Assembly (NCBI GenBank): GCA_947649495.1
Contig: CANSRU010000001.1
Location: 366,837 to 430,836, forward strand
Direction: 5' to 3'
Origin: an uncultured Porphyromonadaceae bacterium
GTDB taxonomy: Bacteria > Bacteroidota > Bacteroidia > Bacteroidales > Muribaculaceae
DNA length: 64,000 nucleotides
The notes beneath the pieces were generated by a model. That model made no database searches. It saw only the letters and a list, made by a program, of their open reading frames with translations, and was not told where the DNA came from. A program made the translations under genes and the position numbers. How positions within the stretch are numbered: position 1 is the first letter of the stretch; each line of letters opens with the position of its first letter. Shown piece by piece: positions 52,588 to 63,204 of the stretch.

Positions 52588-53625
52588 ATGAAAAAGGATA
52601 GAATTCTTGTAACCGGCGGCACCGGATACATCGGCTCGCACACAGTGGTCGAGCTGCAGAACGCCGGTTATCCGGTAGTGATAATCGACAATCTCTCCAA
52701 CTCAAGCCGCGATGTGCTCGACGGCATCGAACGCATCACCGGACAGCGTCCCGATTTTGTGGAGGCAGACTGCACCGATATCAATGCGCTGAAAAAACTT
52801 TTCTCCGATTATCCCGGCATAAAAGGCATCATCAACTTCGCGGCAAGCAAAGCCGTGGGCGAATCTGTGCAGAAACCTATCCTTTACTATCGTAACAACC
52901 TCAACACATTGCTCAACCTTCTCGACCTTATGACGCCGAATGATGTGAAAGGCATTGTGTTCTCATCATCGTGCACAGTCTACGGCGAGCCCGACGAAAA
53001 TCCGGTCACCGAACAGTCGCCCATAAAGAAAGCTACATCGCCCTACGGCAACACTAAGCAGATATCGGAAGAGATAATCACCGATGTAATCAACTCAGGT
53101 GCGCCGTTCAAGAGCGTGATTCTCCGTTATTTCAACCCCGTAGGAGCCCATCCATCGGCAGAAATCGGAGAGCTGCCCAACGGTGTACCTCAGAATCTCA
53201 TCCCATATCTCACACAGACCGCAATGGGCATACGCAAGGAGCTCAGCGTGTTTGGCGATGACTACGACACCCCCGACGGTTCTTGCATACGCGACTACAT
53301 CAATGTGGTTGACCTCGCGAAAGCACATGTCATTGCCGTGCAGCGCATGCTTGAGGACAAGAGCGACGAACAGATTGAAATATTCAATCTCGGAACAGGC
53401 CGCGGAACATCTGTGCTCGAGCTCATCAACACGTTTGAAAGCGCAACCGGCGTTAAAGTTCCGCACAAGATTGTCGGACGCCGTGAAGGAGACATTGAGA
53501 AAGTATGGGCCAATCCAGAACATGCCAATAAAGTGCTCGGATGGACCGCCGGCTCAACTCTTGAGGACACCATGCGGTCGGCATGGGCATGGCAATGCAA
53601 GCTGCGTGAACGCGGCATAATGTAA
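52588..53625 (+). CDS. galE: UDP-glucose 4-epimerase
   Basis: The 345-residue extended SDR enzyme interconverts UDP-glucose and UDP-galactose (and possibly the N-acetyl forms) in the cytosol. The NAD site is VTGGTGYIGSHT. SSSCTVYGEP and the catalytic tyrosine-lysine pair in SPYGNTKQ are present. YFNPVGAHPS, DGSCIRDYINVVDLAKAH and the C-terminal LGWTAGSTLEDTMRSAWAWQ complete the GalE pattern. The start at 52588 follows the promoter at 52526-52557; the longer frame would overlap the previous gene by 97 nt. It supplies sugars for the surface glycans discussed elsewhere in the window. Confidence 0.96.
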   Translation: MKKDRILVTGGTGYIGSHTVVELQNAGYPVVIIDNLSNSSRDVLDGIERITGQRPDFVEADCTDINALKKLFSDYPGIKGIINFAASKAVGESVQKPILYYRNNLNTLLNLLDLMTPNDVKGIVFSSSCTVYGEPDENPVTEQSPIKKATSPYGNTKQISEEIITDVINSGAPFKSVILRYFNPVGAHPSAEIGELPNGVPQNLIPYLTQTAMGIRKELSVFGDDYDTPDGSCIRDYINVVDLAKAHVIAVQRMLEDKSDEQIEIFNLGTGRGTSVLELINTFESATGVKVPHKIVGRREGDIEKVWANPEHANKVLGWTAGSTLEDTMRSAWAWQCKLRERGIM

Positions 53626-53640
53626 CGTCCGTCCGCGCCC

Positions 53641-54858
53641 ATGAAATTTATCCGTCTGCTCATCACCTTCTGCGCCATGACCGTGCTTTTTCAGGTCAAG
53701 GCGCAGTCTGTTTGTCTCACTACGGCAACCGACACCATAGCGCCAGCCAAAGTGTCGCTGCTCACATGCGCCCCGGGCCGACAGATTTATGAACTCGAAG
53801 GCCACACCGGATTGAGGCTGCAATGGGAGGGAAACGACATGGTGGCCAACTGGGGTCTTTTCGACTTCAACTCACCAAATTTCGTTTACCGTTTCGTGAA
53901 AGGTGAAACAGATTATTGCGCCGGAATTTGCCCGACGCCATATTTCATACATCAATACGAATCAGACGGACGGCGCGTTACCGAACAGGCACTTGCCCTG
54001 ACACCGGCACAAGCCATGGATGTGATATCGCTTGTGCTTGAGAATATAAAGCCTGAAAACCGTGTATACCGTTACAACTATGTGCTTGACAACTGCGCCA
54101 CCCGACCGCTTGCCATAATAGAAAAAGCAATTGGCGACACAATCACCCTTGGCACAGATTCTTGCGCCACACGGCTCGCCAAAACATTCCGCGGAGTGAT
54201 GCGGCATTACCACACCAATTATCCGTGGTATCAGTTTGGCATAGACCTCGCCCTCGGATACGGACTTGACAGGGCGATAACATCGCGCGAAGTGGCTTTC
54301 GCACCACGCTCACTGCAAATCATGGTTGAAGATGCCACTATTCCCGGTCCTGATGGAAAGCCCATTCCACTTGTCACCGAGACTTCAATATTGTCGCCCG
54401 GAGCGCCCGACGGCATACCTGACAGTGCCACCCCCTGGTATCTGACACCGCTTGCAGCCATGTGGACGCTATTTGCATTTGCCGCCATCATCACCATTTA
54501 CGATTGGCGTCACCGCAAAGTCAGCCGATGGTTTGACACAATATTATATACGGCTTACGGCTTGACCGGATGTGTCATAGCCTTTCTGGTATTTGTTTCA
54601 GTTCACGAAGCCTCGTCGCCAAACCATCTGATTCTCTGGCTTAACCCATTGTTACTCATCATCCCGGTTAGCATCTGGTTATCGCGGCGTATCACACGCT
54701 ATATTCTGATGATGAATCTCGTGGCCATTGCCATCTACGCATCAGCCTGCTGCTTCAGCGCCACATGGGTCAATGCAGCTTTCATTCCCATGATATTATG
54801 CGATACCATCCGCTCAATCAATTTCATATTAACCTCCAACCACATCAAAAGAAAATGA
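53641..54858 (+). CDS. DUF4105 / Lnb N-terminal periplasmic-domain protein
   Basis: The 405-residue product has a signal peptide (MKFIRLLITFCAMTVLFQVKAQS) and a periplasmic DUF4105 domain (LLTCAPGRQIYELEGHTGLRLQW, NWGLFDFNSPNFVYRFVKGETDYC, YNYVLDNCATRPLAIIEK). About four C-terminal membrane helices follow (residues 275-400). The conserved His-Gly context and the DNCATR cysteine are the marks of this family, which I recall includes the Bacteroides lipoprotein N-acyltransferase Lnb. That would make it the third lipoprotein-maturation enzyme, but this is by similarity only. It overlaps the next gene by ATGA (54855-54858). Confidence 0.8.
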   Translation: MKFIRLLITFCAMTVLFQVKAQSVCLTTATDTIAPAKVSLLTCAPGRQIYELEGHTGLRLQWEGNDMVANWGLFDFNSPNFVYRFVKGETDYCAGICPTPYFIHQYESDGRRVTEQALALTPAQAMDVISLVLENIKPENRVYRYNYVLDNCATRPLAIIEKAIGDTITLGTDSCATRLAKTFRGVMRHYHTNYPWYQFGIDLALGYGLDRAITSREVAFAPRSLQIMVEDATIPGPDGKPIPLVTETSILSPGAPDGIPDSATPWYLTPLAAMWTLFAFAAIITIYDWRHRKVSRWFDTILYTAYGLTGCVIAFLVFVSVHEASSPNHLILWLNPLLLIIPVSIWLSRRITRYILMMNLVAIAIYASACCFSATWVNAAFIPMILCDTIRSINFILTSNHIKRK

Positions 54859-56444
54859 CTGACAAACGGCTTTACTACCGATGGATTTACAGCATAATCG
54901 CTTCTCTTGCCACCACATTGGGAGCCACCGCGCAGACATCTGTGGAACGGCCGGCAATAGTGGTCGGAATTACGGTTGAAGGACTGTCTGATGAATATCT
55001 CGACATACTCCAACCATACTTCACTGAGGGCGGATTTAAAAAATTGATGCGCGCAGGTGCTTACCTTTCGTCAGTAGCTTATGGTCCCGGCATAGACCCT
55101 GCCGCCGCCACAGCAATGATATACACCGGGGCCTCCCCTATGGTCAACGGCATACCGGCGGCTCACATCTACAACGTTGAGACCAACACCACCCGCCACA
55201 TTCTATACGACCCATCCAAGATGGGCAACTTCACCGACGAGACATACTCTCCGGTTGCAATCAAAGTGTCAACTCTTGCCGATGAAGTACGTGTGGACTC
55301 CGATGGCGATGGATATGTATATTCCGTAGCGCCACAACCTCATCAGGCCATAATTGCCGCCGGGCATGCCGCCAACGGAGCATACTGGCTGAACGGACAC
55401 ACCGGCAACTGGGCCACATCCACTTATTATCCCGAACTTAACCCGGCGGTGAACAACCGCAATTACCGCTCTCCACTGTCCTTGCGGATTGACACCATGC
55501 AATGGACCCCGGCCATACCGATGGAAGCATTTCCGCTTCTGTCGCGTAACCAACGGCGCAAACCTTTCAAGCACACATACCCCCGCAAACAGCTTGACAG
55601 CTACTCCAGATTCCGTTCGTCGGCCCTGGGCAATGCCGAAGTCACAGCGCTTGGACTTGACATAATAAACACATCCGGATTAGGAAAAGACGCGGCCATC
55701 GACATGCTGTCGCTCGCCTATTCGGTAGATCCCGCCGTTACATCCACCACCGGTTCCAAAGCTGAAACCATAGACTCATACATACGGCTCGACCGCGAGC
55801 TCGCCAAACTATTTGACGCGCTTGAGAAAACAGCCGGACGCAATGGCTACACCGTGTTCGTGGCAGGCATACCCTCGGCCACCCGCACACGTACCGATAA
55901 TTCACGATGGCGAATACCTTCAGGCCAATTTTCAGTAAAAAAAGCCAACTCACTGCTCGACATGTACCTCATGGCTGTGCATGGCAATGGCGATTGGGTA
56001 CTCGGATACTTTGACAAACAGTTCTACCTCAACCGCAAGCTGATAAAAGACCGCGGTCTGGATTTAGCTGCATTCCGCGGAGAGGTAGCCGATTTCCTCG
56101 CCCGCATGAGCGGAGTGAGTGGCGTACACACCATTGACGACATCATAGCATCGCGTGCCGGCGACTATCCACAGGCGCTGAAACGCAACACTTCAGTGCC
56201 ACATGCAGGCGATGTGTTCATTGAGATAAACCCGGGTTGGGAAATAACCGACGATGGTTCCGGTTCATCACCAGTCACCGAACAGTCGGCACCCGCCATA
56301 TATCCGGTGTTCCTTATGGGGCCACAGGTTGGCATATTGCGTATAGACACCCCCACCGATGCCCGCTCAATAGCCCCGACAGTAGCCAAGGCTTTGCACA
56401 TTCGCTCGCCCAACGCGGCTTCGCTTCCGCCAGTTCAGCTATAA
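54855..56444 (+). CDS. Alkaline-phosphatase-superfamily protein, secreted
   Basis: The 529-residue product has a signal peptide (MTDKRLYYRWIYSIIASLATTLGATA). Its N-terminal part VVGITVEGLSDEYLDILQPYFTEGGFKKLMRAG resembles PafA and nucleotide-pyrophosphatase-type phosphatases. IDPAAATAMIYTGASPMVNGIPA holds the probable nucleophile threonine. Unlike canonical PafA, the later metal-ligand histidines are hard to place, and the C-terminal half (VFVAGIPSATRTRT) looks diverged. The activity may be altered. The start codon overlaps the Lnb-like gene's stop codon (ATGA), so the two are translationally coupled. It is followed 42 nt later by the sulfatase gene. Confidence 0.75.
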   Translation: MTDKRLYYRWIYSIIASLATTLGATAQTSVERPAIVVGITVEGLSDEYLDILQPYFTEGGFKKLMRAGAYLSSVAYGPGIDPAAATAMIYTGASPMVNGIPAAHIYNVETNTTRHILYDPSKMGNFTDETYSPVAIKVSTLADEVRVDSDGDGYVYSVAPQPHQAIIAAGHAANGAYWLNGHTGNWATSTYYPELNPAVNNRNYRSPLSLRIDTMQWTPAIPMEAFPLLSRNQRRKPFKHTYPRKQLDSYSRFRSSALGNAEVTALGLDIINTSGLGKDAAIDMLSLAYSVDPAVTSTTGSKAETIDSYIRLDRELAKLFDALEKTAGRNGYTVFVAGIPSATRTRTDNSRWRIPSGQFSVKKANSLLDMYLMAVHGNGDWVLGYFDKQFYLNRKLIKDRGLDLAAFRGEVADFLARMSGVSGVHTIDDIIASRAGDYPQALKRNTSVPHAGDVFIEINPGWEITDDGSGSSPVTEQSAPAIYPVFLMGPQVGILRIDTPTDARSIAPTVAKALHIRSPNAASLPPVQL

Positions 56445-56486
56445 TTCTCAATATCACAACACAACAAATACAACCAAACACAACAC

Positions 56487-58019
56487 ATGGACAAGGAACA
56501 ACTCCTTTTATTGCTCGGAGGTGCCATTGCCCTCACTCCAAATACTGCCAAAGCCGCCGACCAGAAGCCAAACATATTATATATAATGTGCGACGATATG
56601 GGCTACGGCGACCTCGGTTGCTACGGACAACCGTATATATCCACCCCCAACATCGACTCATTGGCCAGACAGGGCATGCGCTTCACCCAAGCCTATGCCG
56701 GAAGTCCGGTCAGCGCACCCTCGCGCGCCTCTTTTATGACAGGACAGCACTCCGGCCACTGCGAAGTGCGCGGCAACAAAGAATACTGGCCCGACACACC
56801 CGTTGTTAAATACGGCGACAACGAAGATTTTTCAATTGTAGGCCAGCACCCTTACGATTCCGCCCACGTGGTGCTGCCGGAAATATTCAAGGACAGGGGC
56901 TATACCACCGGGATGTTCGGGAAATGGGCCGGTGGATACGAAGGCTCCCACTCCGTTCCCGAAACGCGGGGAATCGATGAATTTTTCGGATACATCTGCC
57001 AGTTCCAGGCTCATCTGTACTACCCCAACTTCCTCAACCGCTTCAGCCGGCAAAAAGGCGACACCGCCACAGTCAGGATAGTGATGGACGAGAACATCAA
57101 ATACCCCATGTCAGGCCCCGACTACTATAAACGGCCACAATACTCGGCCGATATAATCCACCGGAAAGCCATGGAATGGATTGATGGGCAGAATGGCGAA
57201 AAACCATTTTTCGGCATTCTCACATACACGTTGCCGCATGCCGAGCTCGTGCAGCCCGACGACTCGATAGTTGACGGATACCGCAAGCGGTTCACCGACG
57301 ATAAGGACTGGCCCGGTCAGCCATGGTCGCGTTACAATGCCACTACCCACACACATGCCCAGTTCGCTGCCATGATCACACGTCTTGACAGCTATGTGGG
57401 CGACATTATGCGCCTGCTCAAGGAGAAAGGACTTGATAAAAACACTATTGTGGTGTTCACCAGCGACAACGGCCCCCACGAAGAGGGTGGCGCCGACCCT
57501 GAATTTTTCGGGCGCGACGGCAAGCTCCGCGGTCTAAAGCGTCAGATTCACGAAGGTGGCATACGCGTACCCTTCATTGTCAGCTGGCCAGGGAAAATAC
57601 AGGCCGGAGCCGAGCAGCATATACCTGTGGCTTTCTACGACATAATGCCCACATTCTGCGAACTTATAGGAATATCGGAATTCCCCGGTAAATACGCCAA
57701 TCCACGGTTGGAAACCGATTACTTCGACGGCATTTCTTTTGCCCCGGCCCTTCTCGGTCAGCCACAGGATAAAGTTCACGATTTCCTTTACTGGGAGTTC
57801 AACGAGACCGACCAGATTGGTGTTCGCCAAGGCCCTTGGAAGCTCATAGTAAAAAAAGGAGTGCCCCAACTCTACAATCTCGACACAGACATTCACGAAG
57901 ATTATGATGTGGCTACCGAACATCCGGACGTGGTTAACCGTTTACTCCACGTGGTGCACTCGCAACACACCCCCAATCCACATTTTTCTGTAACTCTCCC
58001 GCCCGTACCAAAGCAATAA
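56487..58019 (+). CDS. Arylsulfatase, serine-type formylglycine site
   Basis: The 510-residue sulfatase has a hydrophobic N-terminus (LLLLLGGAIALTPNTAKAA) and the family start PNILYIMCDDMGYGDLGCYG. The signature is SAPSR at 76-80, so Ser76 is the predicted formylglycine. FGKWAGGYEG, VVFTSDNGPHEEGGADPEFF with RDGKLRGLKRQIHEGGIRVPFI, and the C-terminal NLDTDIHEDYDVATEHP match arylsulfatase A-type enzymes. The serine form requires anSME, absent from the window. It is not a close copy of the sulfatase at 13731. The preferred sulfated glycan is unknown. Confidence 0.92.
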   Translation: MDKEQLLLLLGGAIALTPNTAKAADQKPNILYIMCDDMGYGDLGCYGQPYISTPNIDSLARQGMRFTQAYAGSPVSAPSRASFMTGQHSGHCEVRGNKEYWPDTPVVKYGDNEDFSIVGQHPYDSAHVVLPEIFKDRGYTTGMFGKWAGGYEGSHSVPETRGIDEFFGYICQFQAHLYYPNFLNRFSRQKGDTATVRIVMDENIKYPMSGPDYYKRPQYSADIIHRKAMEWIDGQNGEKPFFGILTYTLPHAELVQPDDSIVDGYRKRFTDDKDWPGQPWSRYNATTHTHAQFAAMITRLDSYVGDIMRLLKEKGLDKNTIVVFTSDNGPHEEGGADPEFFGRDGKLRGLKRQIHEGGIRVPFIVSWPGKIQAGAEQHIPVAFYDIMPTFCELIGISEFPGKYANPRLETDYFDGISFAPALLGQPQDKVHDFLYWEFNETDQIGVRQGPWKLIVKKGVPQLYNLDTDIHEDYDVATEHPDVVNRLLHVVHSQHTPNPHFSVTLPPVPKQ

Positions 58020-58062
58020 CGCAAAATTCGAGCATGTTACACCGTATCTCGCACTTTTTCAC

Positions 58063-58070
58063 TAAATTTG
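58063..58070 (+). promoter_or_regulatory. -7 element of secA
   Basis: TAAATTTG, a perfect -7 match, lies 69 nt before the secA ATG. A convincing -33 element is not seen. Confidence 0.45.
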
Positions 58071-58138
58071 CATTCAATTTGGCTGAAGTAACACCTTTGG
58101 CCAACATCTGTATATAATAACACAACCATCACAGCAAT

Positions 58139-61100
58139 ATGTCATTCAACTCTTTTTTAAGTAAAATATTCGGCAACAAGTCGCAGCGTGACTTGAAAGA
58201 AATACGTCCCATAATTAACAAAATCAAAGCTCTCGAACAGCAGATGAAGGAGCTTACGCCTGATGGTCTGCGCCGGCAGATTGACGATGTGCGAGCCGAC
58301 ATCAAGGCTGCCATAAAGGCCGACGAAGATGCAGCCGCACAGAAACGTGTAGAGATTGAAAATCTGCCTTTCGACCGTCGCCAGCCACTTTGGGATGAGA
58401 TAGACCACCACGAGAAAAACATACTCGACATAATCGAGGAGAAACTTGAGGAACATCTTCCCGTGGTGTTTGCAGCACTGCGCGAAACTGCCGCCCGTTT
58501 TGCCGCCAACCCCACGGTTGAGGTCACCGCCACACAGCTCGACCGCGACCTTGCGGCCGCAGGCAAGGACTTCCTCACCATCGAAGGCGACAAGGCCATA
58601 TACAAGAACCACTGGATAGCCGGAGGCAACGAGATTACATGGGACATGGTACACTACGATGTACAGCTCATAGGCGGTGTGGTTCTGCAGCAGGGAAAAA
58701 TCGCCGAGATGGCCACCGGTGAGGGCAAGACCCTCGTGGCCACACTCCCGGTATTCCTCCGCTCCCTGTCAGGACGCGGCGTCCATGTGGTGACTGTCAA
58801 CGACTACCTGTCGAAACGTGACTCCGAATGGATGGGACCGCTATATATGTTCCACGGTTCAACTGTGGACTGCATCGACAAACACGAGCCCAACACACCT
58901 GCCCGTCGTGCAGCTTATAACTGCGATATCACTTTCGGAACAAACAACGAATTCGGCTTCGACTATCTCCGCGACAACATGGCTATGTCGCCGGCCGACA
59001 TGGTACAGCGCAAACACTACTACGCCATTGTCGACGAGGTTGACTCAGTGCTTATTGACGATGCCCGTACTCCGCTCATCATATCCGGTCCGGTACCCAA
59101 AGGCGACGACCAGCTTTTCATGGAATACCGTCCGAACGTGGAGAAAGTGGTTCAGGCACAGCGCCGTCTGGTGACCCAGATTCTTTCGGAAGCCAAGACA
59201 AAACTCGCATCCGACGACAAGGATGTGCGCAAGGAGGGAGCTTTGCTTCTGTTCCGTGCCTACAAAGGTCTGCCCAAAAACAGCGCTCTCATCCGCTTCC
59301 TCAGTCAGGAAGGTATGAAGAACATACTTCTCGAAACCGAGGCCTATTACCTTCAGGACAACTCGCGCGAGATGCCGAAGGCCACCGAGCCACTGTATTT
59401 CGTGATTGACGAAAAGAACCGTAGCGTGGAACTTACCGACAAAGGTATTGACGAACTTACCGGTACAAGTTCCGACCCGCAGTTCTTCGTTCTGCCCGAC
59501 ATCGCATCACAGCTGTCTGAAACAGAAACCATAACCGATGCCGCTGAACGCCAGCAACGCAAGGACGATCTGATGCAGAACTATGCAGTGAAAGCCGAAC
59601 GCGTGCACACAGTGACTCAATTACTCAAAGCCTACACCCTTTTTGAAAAGGATGTGGAATATGTGATTGACGACAACAAGATTAAGATTGTTGATGAACA
59701 GACTGGCCGTATAATGGAAGGCCGCCGCTACTCCGATGGTCTGCACCAGGCCATCGAAGCCAAGGAAGGTGTGAAAGTGGAAGCTGCCACTCAGACATTC
59801 GCCACAATCACCCTCCAGAACTATTTCCGTATGTACCACCGTCTGGCAGGTATGACCGGTACAGCCGAGACTGAGGCCGGTGAGTTCTGGGACATATACA
59901 AACTTGATGTGGTGACAATCCCCACAAACCGTCCGGTGGCCCGAATAGACATGAAGGACCGCGTGTTCAAGACAAAGAAAGAGAAATACGCAGCCGTAAT
60001 CGACGAGATACAGCGTCTTGTGGCCGAGGGACGTCCGGTGCTTGTCGGCACCACATCAGTGGAGATATCCGAATTACTGAGCCGAATGCTCACCATGCGC
60101 CACATACCTCACAATGTGCTCAATGCCAAACTGCACCAGAAAGAGGCCGACATCGTGGCTCTCGCAGGTAAAGCCGGAACAGTGACCATCGCCACCAACA
60201 TGGCCGGCCGAGGCACTGACATCAAGCTTCCAAAAGAGGTGAAAGATGCCGGAGGTCTTGCCATAATAGGTACTGAGCGCCACGAATCGCGTCGTGTCGA
60301 CCGCCAGTTGCGCGGACGTTCCGGACGTCAGGGCGACCCGGGGTCGTCTGTGTTCTACGTATCGTTTGAGGATCAGCTGATGCGCCTGTTCGTAACTGAC
60401 AAGGTTATGAAGATGCTTGACCGCTTCGGACTCGAAGAGGGCGAGATGATAGAGTCAAAACTCATTGACAATGCCATTGAGAATGCCCAGAAACGCGTGG
60501 AGGAAAATAACTTCGGCATACGTAAACGCCTGCTTGAGTACGACGATGTTATGAACAAGCAGCGTGCCTACATATACACACGCCGCCACCATGCGTTGCT
60601 CGGCGAACGCATCGGTATAGACATAGCCAACATGTTCTATGACGTTATTGAGAATCTCGTCAACAACTACGATGCACCCACCGACTACGACGAACTCTCG
60701 CTCGAACTGTTCAAGATACTCACCATCGAGACACCGTTCACTGCCGAGCAGTTCCGCAACATGGCCAAGGAAGATGTAATCAATGAAATACACGCCGCCG
60801 CTATCGAAGCTTTCGACAGAAAGAGCGCAAGAATCACCGAAATAGCACAGCCGGTAATCAAAGACTGCGTAGACAACCGCGCCATGGAAGGACAGATTAT
60901 CGTTCCTCTCACCGACGGTAAACGTATGTTCCACCTGCGTGCTGATTTGCGTCAGGCTTACGATACTGATTGCAAATCCATTGTAAAGGAATGGCACAAA
61001 GCCATACTGCTCGTAACTATTGACGAACTCTGGAAAGAACATCTGCGTGAACTCGACCAGTTACGCCAATCGGTGCAGAATGCATCCTACGAGCAGAAAG

Positions 61101-61483
61101 ACCCGTTGGTAATCTACAAGGTAGAGTCGTTCCATCTATTCGAGCAGATGCTCAATTCGCTCAACGTGAAAGTTGTATCGGCACTGATGCGCGGACAGAT
61201 CTACATTCCGCAGCAACAGCAGCAGTCGTCGGAAAGCGAGCAGCATAAAGCGGCTCCCGAAGTACAGCGCGCCATGCCCGAACGCCGCAACGACTATTCA
61301 CAGTATCGCACATCCAAGGAAGAAGTGCCGGGGGCTGATGCCAACCGTGCCGCAGCTTCGGCCCGCCAGGGAGAACAGCAGCGCCCGCAACCGGTGAAAG
61401 TCGGACCGAAAGTGGGACGCAACGACCCATGCCCGTGCGGTAGCGGTAAAAAGTTCAAGAACTGCCACGGACGTGGAATGTAA
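58139..61483 (+). CDS. secA: Preprotein translocase ATPase SecA
   Basis: This 1114-residue motor drives protein export through SecYEG. The DEAD-motor NBD1 has [17 protein letters not shown] (Walker A) and [24 protein letters not shown] (Walker B), with [18 protein letters not shown] between them. NBD2 contains [17 protein letters not shown] and [16 protein letters not shown]. The C-terminal tail is Gln/Ala-rich and ends in the zinc-binding [17 protein letters not shown]. At about 1100 residues it is longer than the E. coli protein (901), as is normal for Bacteroidetes, owing to insertions near residues 80-170 and in the helical domains. Confidence 0.98.
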   Translation: MSFNSFLSKIFGNKSQRDLKEIRPIINKIKALEQQMKELTPDGLRRQIDDVRADIKAAIKADEDAAAQKRVEIENLPFDRRQPLWDEIDHHEKNILDIIEEKLEEHLPVVFAALRETAARFAANPTVEVTATQLDRDLAAAGKDFLTIEGDKAIYKNHWIAGGNEITWDMVHYDVQLIGGVVLQQGKIAEMATGEGKTLVATLPVFLRSLSGRGVHVVTVNDYLSKRDSEWMGPLYMFHGSTVDCIDKHEPNTPARRAAYNCDITFGTNNEFGFDYLRDNMAMSPADMVQRKHYYAIVDEVDSVLIDDARTPLIISGPVPKGDDQLFMEYRPNVEKVVQAQRRLVTQILSEAKTKLASDDKDVRKEGALLLFRAYKGLPKNSALIRFLSQEGMKNILLETEAYYLQDNSREMPKATEPLYFVIDEKNRSVELTDKGIDELTGTSSDPQFFVLPDIASQLSETETITDAAERQQRKDDLMQNYAVKAERVHTVTQLLKAYTLFEKDVEYVIDDNKIKIVDEQTGRIMEGRRYSDGLHQAIEAKEGVKVEAATQTFATITLQNYFRMYHRLAGMTGTAETEAGEFWDIYKLDVVTIPTNRPVARIDMKDRVFKTKKEKYAAVIDEIQRLVAEGRPVLVGTTSVEISELLSRMLTMRHIPHNVLNAKLHQKEADIVALAGKAGTVTIATNMAGRGTDIKLPKEVKDAGGLAIIGTERHESRRVDRQLRGRSGRQGDPGSSVFYVSFEDQLMRLFVTDKVMKMLDRFGLEEGEMIESKLIDNAIENAQKRVEENNFGIRKRLLEYDDVMNKQRAYIYTRRHHALLGERIGIDIANMFYDVIENLVNNYDAPTDYDELSLELFKILTIETPFTAEQFRNMAKEDVINEIHAAAIEAFDRKSARITEIAQPVIKDCVDNRAMEGQIIVPLTDGKRMFHLRADLRQAYDTDCKSIVKEWHKAILLVTIDELWKEHLRELDQLRQSVQNASYEQKDPLVIYKVESFHLFEQMLNSLNVKVVSALMRGQIYIPQQQQQSSESEQHKAAPEVQRAMPERRNDYSQYRTSKEEVPGADANRAAASARQGEQQRPQPVKVGPKVGRNDPCPCGSGKKFKNCHGRGM

Positions 61484-61547
61484 CCCAATCCATATCTAAA
61501 AAACAGTTCATTTAGACCAATCATAAAACATTTATTTGTAACGACAC

Positions 61548-62453
61548 ATGAACAAGAAAAACATTTATATAATAGCCGGTGTATTGGCAGTGTTATTGTT
61601 AGGTGCCATTGCATTTGGTGTGAAACAGGTGGCATCGTTGAAGCAGGACCTCGCGGCAGCCAATGATGAGAAAGAGCAGCTGCGGCTCACCAACGAACAG
61701 TTAGCGCTGTCCAACGAGTACGATGCCATTAACGCCGAGTTCGCACAATATGAGAATCAGGCCGTGAGACTTGCCGACGACCCAATCGTAGCCAAATATA
61801 CTGCCGCCAAAAACAAAGTGGAACAATTGATTAAGGAACTGAATTCCGAAAAAGTCAAAAGTTCAAAACGCATAAAGGAACTTCAGGACGAGATAGCGAC
61901 CCTGAGGGGACTTTTGCGCCACTACATAGCTCAGGTAGACTCGCTTGGCCGTGAAAATGCAGGGTTGAAGGCTGAAAATGCAGAAATCCGCACACGCAAC
62001 GAGCAACTATCGTCGCAAGTAGCTGAAGTGACAAGCAAGAATCAGACCCTCAATGAGCGTATGACCTTAGCCGAGAAACTGAATGTCACCGGAGTTACCC
62101 TCACTCCGCTCAAAGGCAACGGAAAGAATGAAAAGAATATTACAAAGGCTAAACAGCTGAAAGTAACATTCACCATCCCGCAAAACAATTCTACACCCGT
62201 GGGGAGCAAGACCATATTCCTGCGCATAGTCAACCCCGAGGGGTCTTTGCTTGGAAATGCCGGGTCATTCCCGTTTGAAGGTGGAAGCGTGCCGTGCACT
62301 GCCAAGAAAACAATAGAATACGAAGGTCAGGAGATGGCCGGAGTAACCATTTACTGGGACGTGAACACCACGCTTAATCCGGGCGACTACACCGTAGAAC
62401 TGTTTGCCGACAATTATCGGCTGGCATCCAGACACTTTACTTTGAAAAAATAA
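61548..62453 (+). CDS. Membrane-anchored coiled-coil protein
   Basis: The 301-residue product has one N-terminal membrane helix (IYIIAGVLAVLLLGAIAFGV). A long coiled coil follows from about 28 to 180 with heptads rich in Leu, Glu and Lys (NDEKEQLRLTNEQLALSNEYD, VDSLGRENAGLKAENAEI). The C-terminal 110-residue beta domain (LKVTFTIPQNNSTPVG, FLRIVNPEGSLLG, YWDVNTTLNPGDYTVELFADN) resembles an Ig-like/TMS fold. No enzyme motif is seen. Such proteins occur widely in Bacteroidetes without assigned function. It is 65 nt downstream of secA and 22 nt upstream of the mgtC-like gene. Confidence 0.7.
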   Translation: MNKKNIYIIAGVLAVLLLGAIAFGVKQVASLKQDLAAANDEKEQLRLTNEQLALSNEYDAINAEFAQYENQAVRLADDPIVAKYTAAKNKVEQLIKELNSEKVKSSKRIKELQDEIATLRGLLRHYIAQVDSLGRENAGLKAENAEIRTRNEQLSSQVAEVTSKNQTLNERMTLAEKLNVTGVTLTPLKGNGKNEKNITKAKQLKVTFTIPQNNSTPVGSKTIFLRIVNPEGSLLGNAGSFPFEGGSVPCTAKKTIEYEGQEMAGVTIYWDVNTTLNPGDYTVELFADNYRLASRHFTLKK

Positions 62454-62475
62454 ACAAAGAACCCGGTTCATAAAC

Positions 62476-63201
62476 ATGACCGATATACTGAAGGCTATAT
62501 ACGACAGTGTGAACACCGTGGAAGTCACCACGGTGTCCACTATCTATAAACTCGTGCTCAGCATGCTTCTGGGTAGCTGTGTAGGGCTTGAACGCAAACG
62601 CAAGGGACAGATAGCCGGCGTGCGCACATTCGCCCTCATATCCATGGGTGCCGCATTGGCCATGGTGCTGTCCATATATGTCCCTCAGGAATATCTCGGA
62701 CTGAAAAACGGCGACCCCGGGCGTATTGCCGCTCAGGTGGTGACCGGCGTCGGATTCCTCGGAGCCGGAGCCATAATACAGAGCAAGGGATCGGTACGTG
62801 GCCTTACCACGGCCGCGGGTATATGGATGGTAGCCACTCTCGGCATGGCCATAGGTGTGGGTTTGTACGTCATATCCATTGTGGCCACCGCTCTCATCAT
62901 TGTGACACTCGTAAGCATAGAGCGTCTCGAGCATAAGATACATATCGGTGGTGAATCGCGCATAATAAGGCTTAAGATTATGGAGGTGGTAACCGACATC
63001 GAGGCCTACCGCACCTGCTTGCGCAACCACAATGTGGATTTGGTTAACGTGTATGTGGAATATGACTATACCGATCCATCCACCCGCCTCAATCTCGTAA
63101 CATTGTCGCGCGAGACAACTGATTTCATCTCAGTGTTCGATGACCTGAGAAAAATCCGTCCAACAGCGGCCATATCCCTGGCCAATCAAGTCACCATATA
63201 A
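62476..63201 (+). CDS. MgtC/SapB-family membrane protein
   Basis: The 241-residue product has an N-terminal MgtC domain of four or five helices (ILSMLLGSCVGLERKRKGQ approximately, then GVRTFALISMGAALAM and VTGVGFLGAGAIIQSKGSVRGLTTAAGIWMVATLGMAIGVG). An ACT-like C-terminal domain of about 90 residues follows. The GxERKRKGQxAGVRTF pattern is diagnostic. Family members influence Mg2+ homeostasis and membrane potential but are not proven transporters. It is followed 3 nt later by the antiporter gene, and the pairing of two ion-related membrane proteins suggests one unit. Confidence 0.87.
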   Translation: MTDILKAIYDSVNTVEVTTVSTIYKLVLSMLLGSCVGLERKRKGQIAGVRTFALISMGAALAMVLSIYVPQEYLGLKNGDPGRIAAQVVTGVGFLGAGAIIQSKGSVRGLTTAAGIWMVATLGMAIGVGLYVISIVATALIIVTLVSIERLEHKIHIGGESRIIRLKIMEVVTDIEAYRTCLRNHNVDLVNVYVEYDYTDPSTRLNLVTLSRETTDFISVFDDLRKIRPTAAISLANQVTI

Positions 63202-63204
63202 ACA

